Source of the DNA: Antedon mediterranea
Lineage: Eukaryota > Echinodermata > Crinoidea > Comatulida > Antedonidae
DNA length: 64,000 bases
Assembly: GCF_964355755.1 (NCBI RefSeq)
Contig: NC_092677.1
Span: forward strand, 15,534,101-15,598,100
Direction of reading: 5' to 3'
In this document: positions 11,067 to 26,000 of the stretch, piece by piece
Position numbering within the stretch: the first letter of the stretch is position 1
Layout of the letters: each line of letters opens with the position of its first letter
The notes under the pieces: model-generated
What the model saw: the letters and a program-made list of their open reading frames with translations, nothing else
What the model was told of the DNA's origin: nothing
The model's database searches: none
Translations under genes and position numbers: made by a program

Positions 11067-14000
11067 CTGGTGAAGACAATTGAATATTACCAAGATACAC
11101 TCTTATGCCCCATGCACATTTTGGTATCCACTGTTCCACATTTTTCAATGAATGCAATTTAATGGTATTGTCCCAAATATGTTACAAATAGTTTACGCCT
11201 TACATGAACACTATTACATTGTTACATACGCTAGTTCACATGGCCTGCATGGTCAACATATGTGCATACCATCTAGAATGAATTATGTGCAGTCAAATTA
11301 TGATTACTATGTCGTATCGTGAACTGCATCACAATTTCGTGCAATGACATGCATTGCTGTGACCTACGTTAATACAAAAGTTTATTCACAAAATTGCAGG
11401 CATGAATTTGGAGTGCACCAGACAAATTTTCAACACATATTTCACGCATAGTCTTGCATCTTTTACACATTTCTAAACCATTATTTCTGCATTGTTAAGC
11501 ATTCAATGTGGGACAGTGCTGGACCAACATTTGTTAAAGAGTCAACAGAGCATTATTACAGTTTCAATAAATCACTCTGATTTAATTGATACCTTACCTG
11601 GTTGGTAGTAATTATACAACTTCACTGGGCTTGGTTTTATATTGGAAACAAGATTTGTCCTGTAAGCTGCAACACCTACACAAGTTGGAAAACTGAATGC
11701 AATCTGGAATCAAGCAATATAAATCAAGGAAAAAGACTTTATGGAAAATAAACAAACTAGCAATTTATTAGAAGAAATAAACATCTGTGGGGTACACTGG
11801 CGTATGTTAATTACCCTACAAAGTTCTGTATAAGTTAAGCGAACACGGAGGCACGTTGACACACGTCTATATGTTGGCTGACATATGTTATAAGCAAGTT
11901 GGAATACGTTGACACACATTTTAAGTATAAATAAGTTAGCAATACTGTATGTTAAGATAATATTTTGCAACATATTTGATGTATTTGATGTTCCAAACAA
12001 CCACAAAGCTATAGCAATCGTGTAGACAGCGTTTAGCCATGGACAAATTAAAGAGGAGGAGATGAAATGAACAATTTATATTGACATCAGCAGTATTGAC
12101 ATCAGCAGTATTAACATGATGTTTCAATATGATTTCAATTTGACATGAATGTTCAGAGCATTCGTCAAAAATTGGAAAGCTCCGGTGTTTTATAAAAACT
12201 TGCAGATATTATAGCTAAACCAAGGTTGGACAGGGCCATGATTTTTACTTTAGTTTTTCATTTACAGGGTGAAGGTTGTATTAGATATTTTTTAATTTTC
12301 ATTTCACCCAACCGAACCAATTACTTCAGAGTAAATGGTATTGTTACCTCATCAAGGTAAAGAATAGCACTTCTCTTCTGAAATTCATAATTCTGCAAAG
12401 AGGCAATGTCTTCAAGTTCATGTCTGATCCTATCCTCATCTACCACAAAGCCTGATGGGATACCAATTTCCATGATTGACATTCCGCTCTGCACAATATC
12501 TTTGAGATACCTGATAAAGCGAATTAAAAATCAATGACAATATATTTATATAATTAGGATTTTTCTTATTATTGTTATTATTGTACGCACATTCATTCAA
12601 GTAGTGTGCCACTGTTTCAAAAGTGTAGGCCCTCAATAAATGATTTATGTTTTGTATCATGTATGATAATTCAATTCCAAAAAAGTAGGACACCTTAAAG
12701 TTGTTATAGCATCCACAAAAATTATTGAAAAATCTAGCTACCTAATTTAGGTTACTTCTGCAAGAAGATAATGTTTTATAATTTTCATATTATTTTCAAT
12801 ATAAAAATGAAATAAAAGTCCTAGGCTATATTCCAGGGAAAAAAGAATCATTGAACCAACAAATTTAACGCCACAAAATGTTGGTCATAGAAACTTAAAA
12901 TGTTTGGCCTTCTATCAGTCACATCTCTTGTAAGTAAAAAATAACTTACTGTCCACACACTTGAATCTGAATATTGTTTAAATCATTGTCAATCACTGCT
13001 ATCGTGACGTTAAATGCAGGTTCTTCTACAACTTCTTGCACGTTGTACATAACAGAGAATTGTAAAATAAATGATCCAATTCCAGAGGCAGATACATCAA
13101 CTGAACCAGATGACGCAGGAATCTAAACATTATGGGTTTTAATATAGGACCATGTCAACATTATACAACTGTAATTACTGCAAATACATTTTGTTTACTC
13201 TTTAACTGTTTGTAGAATTATTTCACTGCGTTTTTTGGCAAATCATATACATTGTTATTCACTTCAGTTACTTCCTCATAAACGTTTATATTGAACATGC
13301 AAAATCATACGTTATATTGCAATAAAAAGTGTAATTACTGCCGTAACTGCAGTAGAATAACTTTCACATAATGATCATTGCAAAATCAATTAGTAAAATA
13401 GTAAATATTTAATGAATTACAATAAATTATTAAGAATAATACATTACCTCCAACTGTTGAAATACGAGAGCATTGTCACTGTTAACAATAAGCGACTGAT
13501 TGTAGGTTGGATCTTCTGATAATGTTACATCTATAACAACCTCACCTCTATTCACACTGATCTTACCAGCATATGAGGCAAGAGCTTGCAAGGCTACAAC
13601 AGTGTCCTAGTAGAAGAAATAAAAAGCCCTAGAGCACATGATATGACAAGAGGGCTTACAAGGCTACAAGAGTGTCATAGAAGAAGAAATAAAAAGTCCT
13701 AGAGCACACGATATGACAAGAAGGATTACAAGGCTACTACAGTGTCCTAGTAGAAGAAAAAAAGTCCTAGAGCACCTGATATGACAAGAGGGATTACAAG
13801 GCTACTACAGTGTCCTAGTAGAAGAAAAAAAAAGTCCTAGAGCACATGATATCACAAGAAGGATTACAAGGCTACAGTGTCCTAGTAGAAGAAAAAAAAA
13901 GTCCTAGAGCACATGATATGAGGCAAGAGCTTGCAAGGCTACAACAGTATACCTAGTAGAAGAAAAAAAAGTCCTAGTGCGCATGATATGAGACGAGGGC

Positions 14001-17000
14001 TTACAAGGCTACAACAGTGTCCTAGTAGAAGAAAAAAAGTTCTAGAGCATAATGATATGAGACGAGGGCTTACAAGGCTACAACAGTTTCTTAGTAGAAG
14101 AAGAAAAAAGTCCTAGAGCATATGATATGGGACAAGGGCTTACAAGGCTACAGCAGTGTCCTAGTAGAAGAAAAAAAGTCCTACATCAAATGAAATGAGA
14201 TTATAGGGCTTACAAGACTATGACAGTGTCTTAGCAGGAGATGATATAAATAATAGATTTGTAAATAGCAACATTAATGTTTCATTATTAGAAAAGCTAT
14301 ATTTGCAGATTTTGACAGAACCCATGATTATAATTAAACATGTTTATGTTCATTTTGTTTGACACAGGAAAAATATATTTTTGCATTTGTGGAATAGGTT
14401 ATTGTTATTTTTACCAAGTTAAGTATTATTTACTTTTAATAGTTTATTAGTTTAATTGTATCTGCTGTATCTTTTTTTTTATTTGTCTATATATATTCTT
14501 AACTTGTCAACCATCATTATAAACAATTTATGTAAAAAGTGTATACAAACAAAAAATTACATTGTTTAGTATAGTAGTTTAGTATAAGTATCTTGTCCCT
14601 ATTCCATTAAAACTATTTTAAATTTAAAAGTTAAAATGTTGTACCTGCGTTGAGGAATAACCTCCAATTTCACTTCTTTGTGTAGTCAACCATTTTGAAA
14701 TTGACGCTCCTCCCAAAGTATTGTCACGTGCCAGATAGGTGAGAAGACCGTAGCCTGTCATTTCGACATCAGATGAGGGCGGTTTTCCATACGGTCGAAA
14801 CCATTTATTTCCATTCGACTCATCATCAGCTGTATTTTTATCCTGGCGACGCCAGTATTTCATTCCGCCTTTAAAAATATCAATGGTAAAATGCGAAAAG
14901 ATGAAAGACATCCTCTATTGGCAACAGTGCCATGCCAAGGGAACTGTTTCGTTTTTTTGTGATTTCATTATTGAACGAACAGGTTACAAGAAAATGAAAG
15001 GAGGCAGCGAACGGAGCAGGACGTTTATGAATAGATAATGCAAGAATTTAACTTGTGTGGATGCCAGGCCTTGTAAATTGGATCCTCATTACCAAAAAAC
15101 AAAGGATTTCTCCTGTGGAGTAGTGAATGAGTTTAAAGAAGGTGAGCAAACAGAATTTCTATGTTTTTCCTAAAACAAATGATAATAAATGATACTTGAC
15201 TTGACTTGACTATTATTATTATTATTTATTCTTTATACTGGATAGTCTCTTCAGTCAAAGACTGTTCTCCCAGAGGGTCTAGTGTATAGCCTAGTACTTT
15301 AATGTGTTTGTGACAGTGGATGTGTGTGAACTAGTACACCGGGGTAACCCCCTACTTGTCTCGAGTAGGTGCACATGAACCAGATGTGTACACTGGGCCT
15401 ACGGTTTATGGTCCTTATCCGAGAAGACTCGTTCTACAACCATTGAGCATGTGAGCCTCGAATCCTTGCCGATGTTATTTCTACGTATTACGGTTCTACA
15501 GTCTTAATATATTGGCCATTCACTCACTAGGCTTGACCTAGAAGTGGGACGTCAAGAAGAGTCGGACTGTGTTCTTGGTACTAACATGCAAAAAAAAAGG
15601 AACTGCTGCCGACTGGACCGACCAATAAAGTCAAACATTTTTTGTATTTTCTTTTTAATGGAAAAAAATATATATTTTAGTGTAATTTTTGTTTTCTTTC
15701 CATTGTTATTTTTGTGTATGGAAATTAAGAAATAAAGTGATCAATCAATCAAATCTAAAAGTTTCAATTTGAATATACTTCAAATGTAGGTTATAGCCAA
15801 CTTTTTCTATTGTAAACACAGTACAGTACCTTCAACAATGGCAAGAGCTTCTAATGCAGTGAGGAAAGTGTCACGCTGTGCATGTCCACTCAAAGTTAGG
15901 GCATACGTGGTGATAGCTAAGATATAGGGATCCCTGTTGAAAGTATAGAACTGGCCTACAATATAGGCATTAGCCTTATCCAAAGATCTGGTAAGTCCAT
16001 CTAAAGTTGCCTGAAAAAAAAAGTAAAGTATAAGTGAAAAAGTAAGCAGTCAGAGGAAAAATGGAGAAAAGGTTTCCTACTTTCTAGGATTTTTATCAGA
16101 TAATCTATATTGTTTTGACAACACTTGTAACATGACCACAGTGCTGATTTTGCCATTTTTTCCTTTAACTGTACAGTAATAACAATTGTTGAACAGAAAG
16201 AGCGACCATGTTGAATATATAGGCCCAACCTCTAGTCGTGGATAATGAATATTATATAATATTTATTTATATATAATATATATAATGAATATTCTAACCT
16301 GTTTTAAACCACGCCCATTCTTAGCTTCTTGTATCGCAACCACCACATATGCAGTAATTGTTACAGGCCCTGATACTCCTCCCTGAAAATCAAACAAATT
16401 ATTTTTTTAAGCACAAATAAAAAAATGCTCCAATTTCATTAATTTCATTCAAATTACACAAACCAAAACTAAAGTAAGCAAAATGAGTTAAAATGGTTTT
16501 TACAGTAAATTATTATTAGAAGTGAAAGCAGAATAATACATTTATACATTTTCTCTCTAAGAACATTCATTAGTAAAAGTAATTGGCAAACAAAATTGAA
16601 CGACACATGATGCGTAACAAAACCAATCAAATAGCAAGAATAAAAACAGGAGTGTAATATTACATACGTCTCATATACAACATACTGGGAAACATAACCA
16701 AATTACTATCTTCTAACCTGCATATCTCTGTCGCATATCTTGCCTGGTTCCATGAATGATCCATCAGTATTCTGCTGTTCCAACAACCAAATGATTCCCA
16801 TCTCAACAACTTTGTTGTCTACAAAAATATAGTCCTGGGCCTGAACGAATGATTTAATAACAAAGGCTGTCAGCCATGTACTTCCAGAAGGATCTCTATT
16901 CCCAAATGCACTGAAAGATCCATCTTTATGCTTGTAGTTAAGTTCTCTCTGGTAGCCTAGAAAAAAAAAGTGTACTGTTGTTAATAAAGGGGAATAATGC

Positions 17001-20000
17001 ACAAGATCTGTCTTTGTACTGCTGTTAATTTCAGGTAAATTTATAATTGTGTCTACTTGATCTATGCATCATTAAATCAAAACCATAGTTTTAGAAATAA
17101 AATTTTGATTTACCAATTTTCATGAAATCAAGTGCCTTTTTCTTGATTTCTGGATTGTTCTGATTTGTGTTCGTCAGGTAATCATAAATAAAGACGTCTG
17201 GAGCAAAGAATATCATATTCTGCTCACCACATCCATAGGGCATCCGCAAGAGTTCATCCAATCCACTCATTGTTGGTGCCATTATATCCCCTAAAAGTAC
17301 AATTGAAAAAAAAACAAAAAAAAAAAAAAACACTAGTATATTGGTAAAGGACTGGCCTGATTTATATGCACGCATAGGCAAAATGTTTTAACTGGTGCTT
17401 CAAAAAGGACATTAAGCCATTGGTTCTGTGCATAAATACACATGTACACCTGCAATTAACATAATCTGTTTGGAAGTGCTGCTAGGTTGGTTTAAACATT
17501 GAAAATAAAACTGTTTAAGACCTAAAAAAATAGGTAATTAAAGCAACTTTCTTTTTTATAGGGAACTTAACAATAATTTAGAAGAAATGACACACCTGTT
17601 GTGGCCAACTTCACATAAACAGATCCATCAACCAAACCATTCGGAGGAAGATCAATCAGAAATGAATTTGTAAAACTGTTGTCGGTTTCAGTTAAATCAA
17701 TCAAGTCTGCATTTGTGTAAAATTCAGTGACACCCTCAGGCTGGATGTAAGAAATACATATTATCAACAAACATGTAAAACATATGGTGTGGTGCAGTAA
17801 GGGATATCATACTAGCATTTGAGAGGCACAGGATCAAGACCTGCCATATTTCTTAAATCCGTAAGCTCTGTCTAAACTATCAAACTTATGTGATGTGCAT
17901 GATGTACATGATGACAGCATATCACTACTATATTTTGGCACATTTTTGTTGTCAATAGTTTAATAGTGTTGACAGAGCCTAAGGCAAGATGTTTCCTATA
18001 GTTCTTCAGATGAGACGCAAGGTTGTTGTTGTTCTGTGTACATGTATTGCACGTTGGTTGGTACACTTTGGCAATCACCTCCTGGCGTATTGATCATGGT
18101 TTTATATTTGGCCATCTGGGAGAAAAGGCTTACAGTTAAGTAATGACAAATTTTACTGCACAAACATTATACCTCCTTTATCCTTATATGCATAGTAAAA
18201 TAAGTCATAGTATTACAACTTCAAAATTAAGTTTGTTATTTCATTTGTTTTCTTTGCTGAAGGTAATGCATTTTTTTCAAAATGATGCATTTTCAGCAAA
18301 TTCAAACATTTGTTGAATATAATGATGATCATTGCAACTGACATTTCTTATTTGTGCATTTCGTTTTTCCTTTTTATCGGCTGCTGGTGAAGAATTTGAT
18401 TTAATTTCTTAAACTATAATAAATAAACAAACAAAAATTACCTCTACCAGGAGCTGTCTTATAACGCTATCCCTGCCATTTGTGGATTGTGCCGTCACCT
18501 GAATATCCATTAATTTCAAGTTCTTTGGGATGATGGCATATGACACCGACACACCCTCACCAGCTGGAATATTGGCTTTCACAACCTGCAAAAAGAAAAA
18601 ATACAACAAAATATAAATCATAGTTTCCAGAATGTTTTAAAAATTACATTTGTAAATTGATCTTATTTTGGTTCTCGAAATCTGTATCTTTCACAATAAA
18701 CATAAAATACTTAAAATGTCTGACAACAACTTTAATACTGAACCCATCTATATGGCAAAAGCCTAATTTAATCATAAAGTTAATGGAAGTGTTTAAAGTC
18801 AGAAAGTGAAGGTCTACCATACATTATTAGCATTAGCTAGATAAGTTAGATAATCACAGGAGCTTCCAAAATCTTCTATCTTCCATTCATTATTTAGACT
18901 CTACTGTACTGCTAGACAATAGATTTCTGATTTGCCTAAAATCATTTTCACTTCTCTTTGTCCAATTTCTCTTTTTTTGAATATGTTTTTTTAAATTCTC
19001 ACAATGTTACTCTTTTCAAGTTAAGCCCTCTGTTATTTACATAAACAAATGTGAATAATAAGACTGACCTGGTCCTTACTGACATAGACTTCTGTCACTT
19101 TATCATCAATGCTGTTACCACCTGTGTGAAACTCAATGTTGTCAAAGTCTTCAGACTTGTGAAGTTTTATCTCAGCCTTAAATAAATGACAAAATGATTT
19201 AAAATTATATACTTACCACAAGCAATGCTGTGCTTATGTTTGAAGATTAAAAACATTCATATACATGTACATGGGTAGTAGTCGACTTTTCGGATTTTTT
19301 AGCCACATCAACTCAACTCGAAAAGCTCCTATTGCAGATATGAATTACTTACAGTAATGTCCATAGTTTGATAATTAAATACCAGGATCTCTAATGCCAA
19401 GTTTTCACCACGGATCACAGAATATGGAAGATTTATGGACACGAAAAAAGGTTTGAATACTGTGACCTAGAAGCAAAAACATACAGATTCAATTCTAAAG
19501 CGACAATCATGTTTATCGACCAATTAATAAACCATTGGCTAAATCTACAGTATAAACATAAGCGACGATGCTCTTTAAACAGGATAACTAAAAACAGTGT
19601 ACCATAAGCCATATATATATATATATCCCAGAGTATAGTTATAGTCCCAGTATTGACTTATGGTCTGGATAAGGCTTCTCTCTAGTCAGTTCGGTTCTGA
19701 GATGAGTTTATTTGCTTACCAATCATTTTTTCCTGAACCAGGGTTTTCCCGGGTATAGTCCCACCCTCAAAGTCAGCCCAATTTTGTGTTCCAGGTGGGT
19801 TGGAAGAATAAGAAATATATGGTAGTAGTAACATATTCATATCTAAACATACGAACCATTGATGTGGTTGGAACAATTCCAAGACCATCAAAGCTTGACA
19901 AAGCAAATGCACTGCCAACCCACGAAGTGATTGTATCTGGAACAGTAGTCTCAATCGAAAGCATACCATCAACACTATTGTTAGAAGAGATGGAGTCATA

Positions 20001-23000
20001 TATTGGGTAACAAAAATAAAACAAAATAAATTTGATCTCCAGATTTATGCAATCAAAATAGCTTTGTAACATATTTAGAACTACTGTACCTTTCTATGCA
20101 AATTGTGTGATTAATAAACTTGTTTTCAATTTAGACAACTATAATAATTGAACAATTAAAAGTATAGCACTATAATAATATGTAATGATTTTGTTTGTTT
20201 TATCTTTATACTGGGTGACCTCTTCAGTCAAAGACTGATCTCCCAGAGGGTCCAGTTGGTGATCAGTGGCTGTGATGTACTAATACACCGGGGTAACCCC
20301 CTACTCGTCTCGAAAGATGTACTAGGTTCTTTAAAGTGCATACGAGCAAGTTGTGTACACTGGACCTACGGTTTATAGTCCTTATCCGAGAAGACTCGTT
20401 CTACCACCAGAACCATGGAGTGAGTGAGCCTCGAACCCCTGCCGATGTTATGGCTACGTGATTACGGTTCCACTGTCTTAACCGCTCGGCCACTCACTCA
20501 CTAATGATATATGGTTTAACAATAAAAAATATCATTATACAAGTATGATAATAAGTTTGTATTAAAATAAATGCATACAGGTTAGTACTACACAATTTCC
20601 ATTTGAAAAAAAATAAAAATATTCATTTTTTGGCACCAAACTTCATTAAAAATGGTTTATTTACTGCTACTGAAAGCTATACAGATAATTTAGTTTATGT
20701 ACATAATGTAAAGATGAGTAAAAAAAAGAAAATCAATAGAAGGCATACCCAACAGTAGCTTCCATCCACAGCCATGTCTCTGGAAATTCAGTGCGTACAG
20801 CAGAATCGGCATCATTGGTATTTGGAAGCTTCTCTTGAACTGCTTCATCAGCTAAGCCTGGGTCGAACGCAACAGCATCATCTTCAAAGCCTGGGAACCC
20901 CATGTACCCTACGTCAACCGATCCACTTCCAGCAACACCAATGCCAGGAAAACCCATGCCAGGTCTACCCATGCCAGGTCTACCCATGCCAGGAAGACCA
21001 ATGCCAGGAACTGCAGCAGCATAAACATAAATTCATATTTCACACAATTATTGAATTAGGGCCTTTTCAGAGCAACAGGTTATGCTTGCTTATTGCACGC
21101 ATTGTATGACCACATACAGTAGGTCAAACCAGGGATAGATTCTTGGGATTTATTTTCAAATATTAAAAAAAAATTGAGAAATTTGCTTTTTAGAAGGAGT
21201 GGGATTGTGAACCACACTACATACACTTATAACATTCATTTTAAACAAATTTATGTATAACTTCAAAGACATATTGGTACTTTTTAAGCACTAAATTAAA
21301 TCACAGCATTTTCATAACTTACAAAAAGAAGAATATCTTGGTATTACAGCATCAGTCAAAACAATCACTCCAGAATTCTAAAAAGAAAGTTTGATAACTA
21401 TATACTGTATATTATATATTTAGATTTAAAGATCTTTTTACATGACCAATTAGGCTGAATAGAAAATAAGCTGGGTTGAAGAAAGTTAGGCTGGGTGGAA
21501 GTACCTTAGGCTCTATCAATTTGACAGCCTTCTTATCACCATGTTGGCATAATTACTTACATCAAATATTTCTGCAGCATATCTTCCTTCTGTTGGGATT
21601 GCACAGAATCGTGGCAGCCTAAATCCTCTTCTAAATGGATGGATATCACCATTTATACCCTTATTTGAACTGTCAAATGTTTCCAACTCTTCGATCACCT
21701 GATGTAAAAAAAATGTTTGGATATGATATGCTGTGTAAAGCTCTGTCTACACTTTCAAACATTATGTGACAAAAAAATGTGATGTGAACATATAATAAAA
21801 TGGACATGATGATGTCATTCTACCATATTTGGATACATCAAACTTTTTATTATCAAACTAGTTTAATAGTGTAGATAGATGCACATTCTACTGCAGTGAT
21901 TTTACTCCAATAATTCATGATCCTTGTTTGTTTAAATGAAGTTATGAGGCAGTCACTGCAAAACAAATACCAAATGCAATATGAATATTGTAAACAAATT
22001 TAGTTACTGAAGTATTACTGTAGTAGAATACTGTTGGCATGCATTTCCATTACATAGATTTTCTATTACATTTTACTCTAAAAATAAATCAAAATTAATG
22101 CTAATTGATCACTAATATAAAGATAGTTATTATAGAAGTAGTGCATTTTCACCTCATTGGAACATAATGAATAAAAAAATTATTCAACTGTTGTTGTTAG
22201 CCTGACAGGGCGATAAACTGAAAATGGACCAGAACTTCCAAAGCATACCTTGAGTTCTTTAAGTGCACACAAGCTAGATGTGTACCTCTGGAACTAATGG
22301 TCGAGAATTCTTAAACCTGATTGTTGTTTGCAGTGTCCCCGTTTTGATCACTCGGCCACTCAACGCTTACAAAGAGAATAATTAATATGCTGTCCTTACC
22401 TTCTGTTGAGTGATGTCATTTCCAGACTTCAAAAGTAGAACACTCTGATCAACAGCCAATAGATAGACTAGAGAGCCCTCGGTTGCTGTGATGTCAACAT
22501 TAATGTTATCACTAGGTTCAACAACATCACTACTGAATGACAGACTGACCTATAAATGGTCAATAAACATTGATTTTATTATTTTGACTGTTTTCTGCAT
22601 GAAGTACCTTCAGGAAGTAAATGGAAAAAAATCCTGCTCCAAACCAGTCATTCTTTGATAGAAGTACTGACAAAGAAATTGGATTGACCATAGGTATGGA
22701 CAAGAGAGAATTTTCAATTAATTATAGTAATTTCCAATTTTTCAAAAGATAAAGACAAATAAGTGACAATCATTTTCAGGCAGTATATCATAAATTGTTA
22801 TTTAATATTGATTAATTTTACCAATGTAATAACAAAAGAATGGAATTAAATTAAAAAAAACTTTATACTTGATTTTTAAATGCACCATCTACATTAAAGT
22901 TTGACACATCAACAACAGTTTCATAGTTGGAACGAACGTAGTACGCAATCAACTTTGCTGATGGCGCCATGTCAGCTGTGATAGTAACATTCAATGTATT

Positions 23001-26000
23001 TTGAGTAGAAGTTAATCCAGTCAGTGTTCCAGTTAGAACAATATTGCCTTTGGATAAAATCTAGGCAAAAGGAAAGTAAAATTCAGAAACTACTGACTGA
23101 CACATCGAATTAATTAATTTGAAATGTAATTATTAATTAAATTACATTTACATGCATCTTATATTTACAGAATTAAAAAAATGATATTACATTTATATTT
23201 TCATTATATTTACATAAAGTATTCATTTGTTTTATTATTTATATTATTTTATATATTTAAAATAGTATGCATCTATGGTTTTAGAATAAGAGTTTTAAAT
23301 AGTGAAAATGATCTTGTTAGCTGCACTATAAACTATATTTTACGGTCTTCAAATCTATTCTCTAAAGTACTATTTTAGTGTTATTATCAATCATATACAT
23401 TTATTTACAATTATATTATTTATTTACTCTTTCCCATTCCCATTACATTTATATTATATACCTTTATATTAAATTCCCATCTATATTATAATTATGTTAT
23501 TTATTATTATCTATATTTCCATTAAATTTATATTATACATATCATACAAATTTATATTATATATACATTATTCAAATACGCATATTAATATTTAAACCAA
23601 GGATTAATGTTAACCATTGATGATGTCATACCATGTAAGCAATGTTAGACGGCACTTCCGTTGACGTGATCGTAAATGTGGCATCTTCTCCTGCGTTCAA
23701 TCCAGAATTGGCTAAGTTGATCTGAATGAACGAATTGCTCGGTGATTGAACTGCAAAAACATTAAAATAATCAACATACCCACGCTCTTCCTCCACCGTG
23801 TAGTACCGTGCCTAATGGAGGGAATAATAATTATTATTTAGTTACTCAATGGGTTAAAGTTCATCATCACCACTTCTGGTAATCATCAAATACATTCCAA
23901 GTCTAGTTTGAAAATTGTTCAATCAAACATAAATGCAAATGTTAAAATATAACCCATCATTGGGACAGCCTAGACACTTTCCTATGAAATGAATGAGGGG
24001 CAATGTATGTTTATTATTGCAGTCTTACCCATATTCAGGAATACCACTATTAAGAGAGTGGAGTTCCCTACAGTACCTGTATAGAAAATGAATGGATGAT
24101 TGCATCAATTTGTGCAGTCACAACCCCTGTAGATGGAATTTCATAGTACACTTCAGAATTCCTTGAATCAACATTGAAGGGATTACGGTCTTTGTAAGAG
24201 ACAAGCAACGGCACACTCCTCTCTGCCTCAGATAGAGGTGTTCCATCCTGTCTTGTAACCGCAATCTATAAGAAAAAAACCTCAGAGTTGTGATGCATTC
24301 TGCAACTACACAAATTTAAAAAAGAAATGTATATTCTTATGTTTTTTTTTTGTCTACAGAAACCCGAAATAAATAAAAATAATTACATAAGCCGTGTACA
24401 TCAAAGTAGGCTTGAATGTCCTTGAATTTCCGTCCAAGATGTCCACTTTGACAGGCCTGTTAAAGTACCCCGTTGAAGCTGTTGAGCTCTGCTCTTTTCC
24501 GGTTAGAATTTCTGTTACAATGGCAATGACATTGAAGTTTACTCCATCAGAAAGTCTCTCAAAATCATCTAGAGGAACAGAGAATGATTTACTTCCATCG
24601 ATCTAGAAAAAGTATATGAAAATCTGTTAATCACCATTTTTAAATAGGATTTTTTGTAACGATTGAATATAAACAAGGAACCAGTCCTTACAACTAGGGA
24701 CTGCTAAATTTTGTATGTACGATACTACTAGAAATAAAACTGGTGCTTAATTAAAATGAAATTACGGGAAACTAAAATTCAAAATTTATCTGTACATAAG
24801 ATATGTATTCTTTTAAAATTACAAACGACTTTAGAATTTTCTTTTATTGAAACAGGTACATCACGTAATTTGTGGTTTTTAAAGTCTTAATATTATCAAC
24901 CATGATGCACCATAAAGCCTACCATAGAAACAAATGATATATTGCTGCTGGCAAACAATACTTCACTTCTCATAATAAACTTTATTTCAGCAATATAAAA
25001 ACACATTAAGAAAACAACAGTACAATTGAAAGGCAACATCATTCAGAATCAGGAATAGAAACCAATAAGTTGAAATCATAATTGTACAGAAATCTAGTAT
25101 GGCACATACACCTACCCTCTCCCAAAACACCATTGAATAGTAAGTAGTTGAGTACTATGACAAAAAGTACGTTTTGATTTAGCTTTTCGCTTTTTTTTTG
25201 TATCTCCATTGAGATCCAGCCACAGCATTGTCATTTTTTTTCAGTAATTTGCCTATGGATTTATATATATTTGATTTGATATGTTTGTGAATTTACTCAT
25301 TTTATAATTTTGTAAAAATTCTCAATTTGGTATTTGTAATTGCTTTTATTTGTTTTTTTATAATAAATTGAAATAATATCAATCAGTATTGTGATAGCTG
25401 TGCAACACTTCTATGACTCGATCTAGAAACTTTGTAATCAAGATCGTTTCTCTTGCTTTAATAAAGCTGACTTCAAATATTGTGTATGGCATGATTTTTT
25501 TTCTTGTCAATTTTAGTATCAATTTGTATAATTTATTGAATTCTATATAAATTTGAATGCAATTTTGCTTGATTTTGTATTGATATTTGTTATTTTTCAA
25601 CTTTTTATATTTCAAATGATGTAAATAGACACAAGTTTTGTACTACTATGCCTTTTTTTAATACTTTAAACGAGAATAAAATAATAATACCATGATGTTA
25701 TGGTTGATACCATTGTCTGAAGATTTTTCATACTTACAGCCATGTTCAATTCTATTTCATGATTTCCAGATGTGATCCTTACAAGTACCATTCCTTTAAC
25801 AGGTTTTTCATAAGTATAACTAAAAGAAACAATTGAAAGATGTCAAAATATAAAAACTATATAGAAGAAAACTTTTGTTCGAATAAATAAAAGTTCTGGA
25901 AAGATTTAGAATGTTATCTATGTCATAATATCTCATTACTTTTTTTTTTTTCGTTGTTTTTTTATTTATTTTAATAAATAGCAATGATATTGGTCATTTT

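Noticed and set aside
13931-14116. Plus-strand open frame over the minisatellite (RRKK repeats)
   Set aside because: It only reads the tandem units. No codon signature or start context supports a gene.
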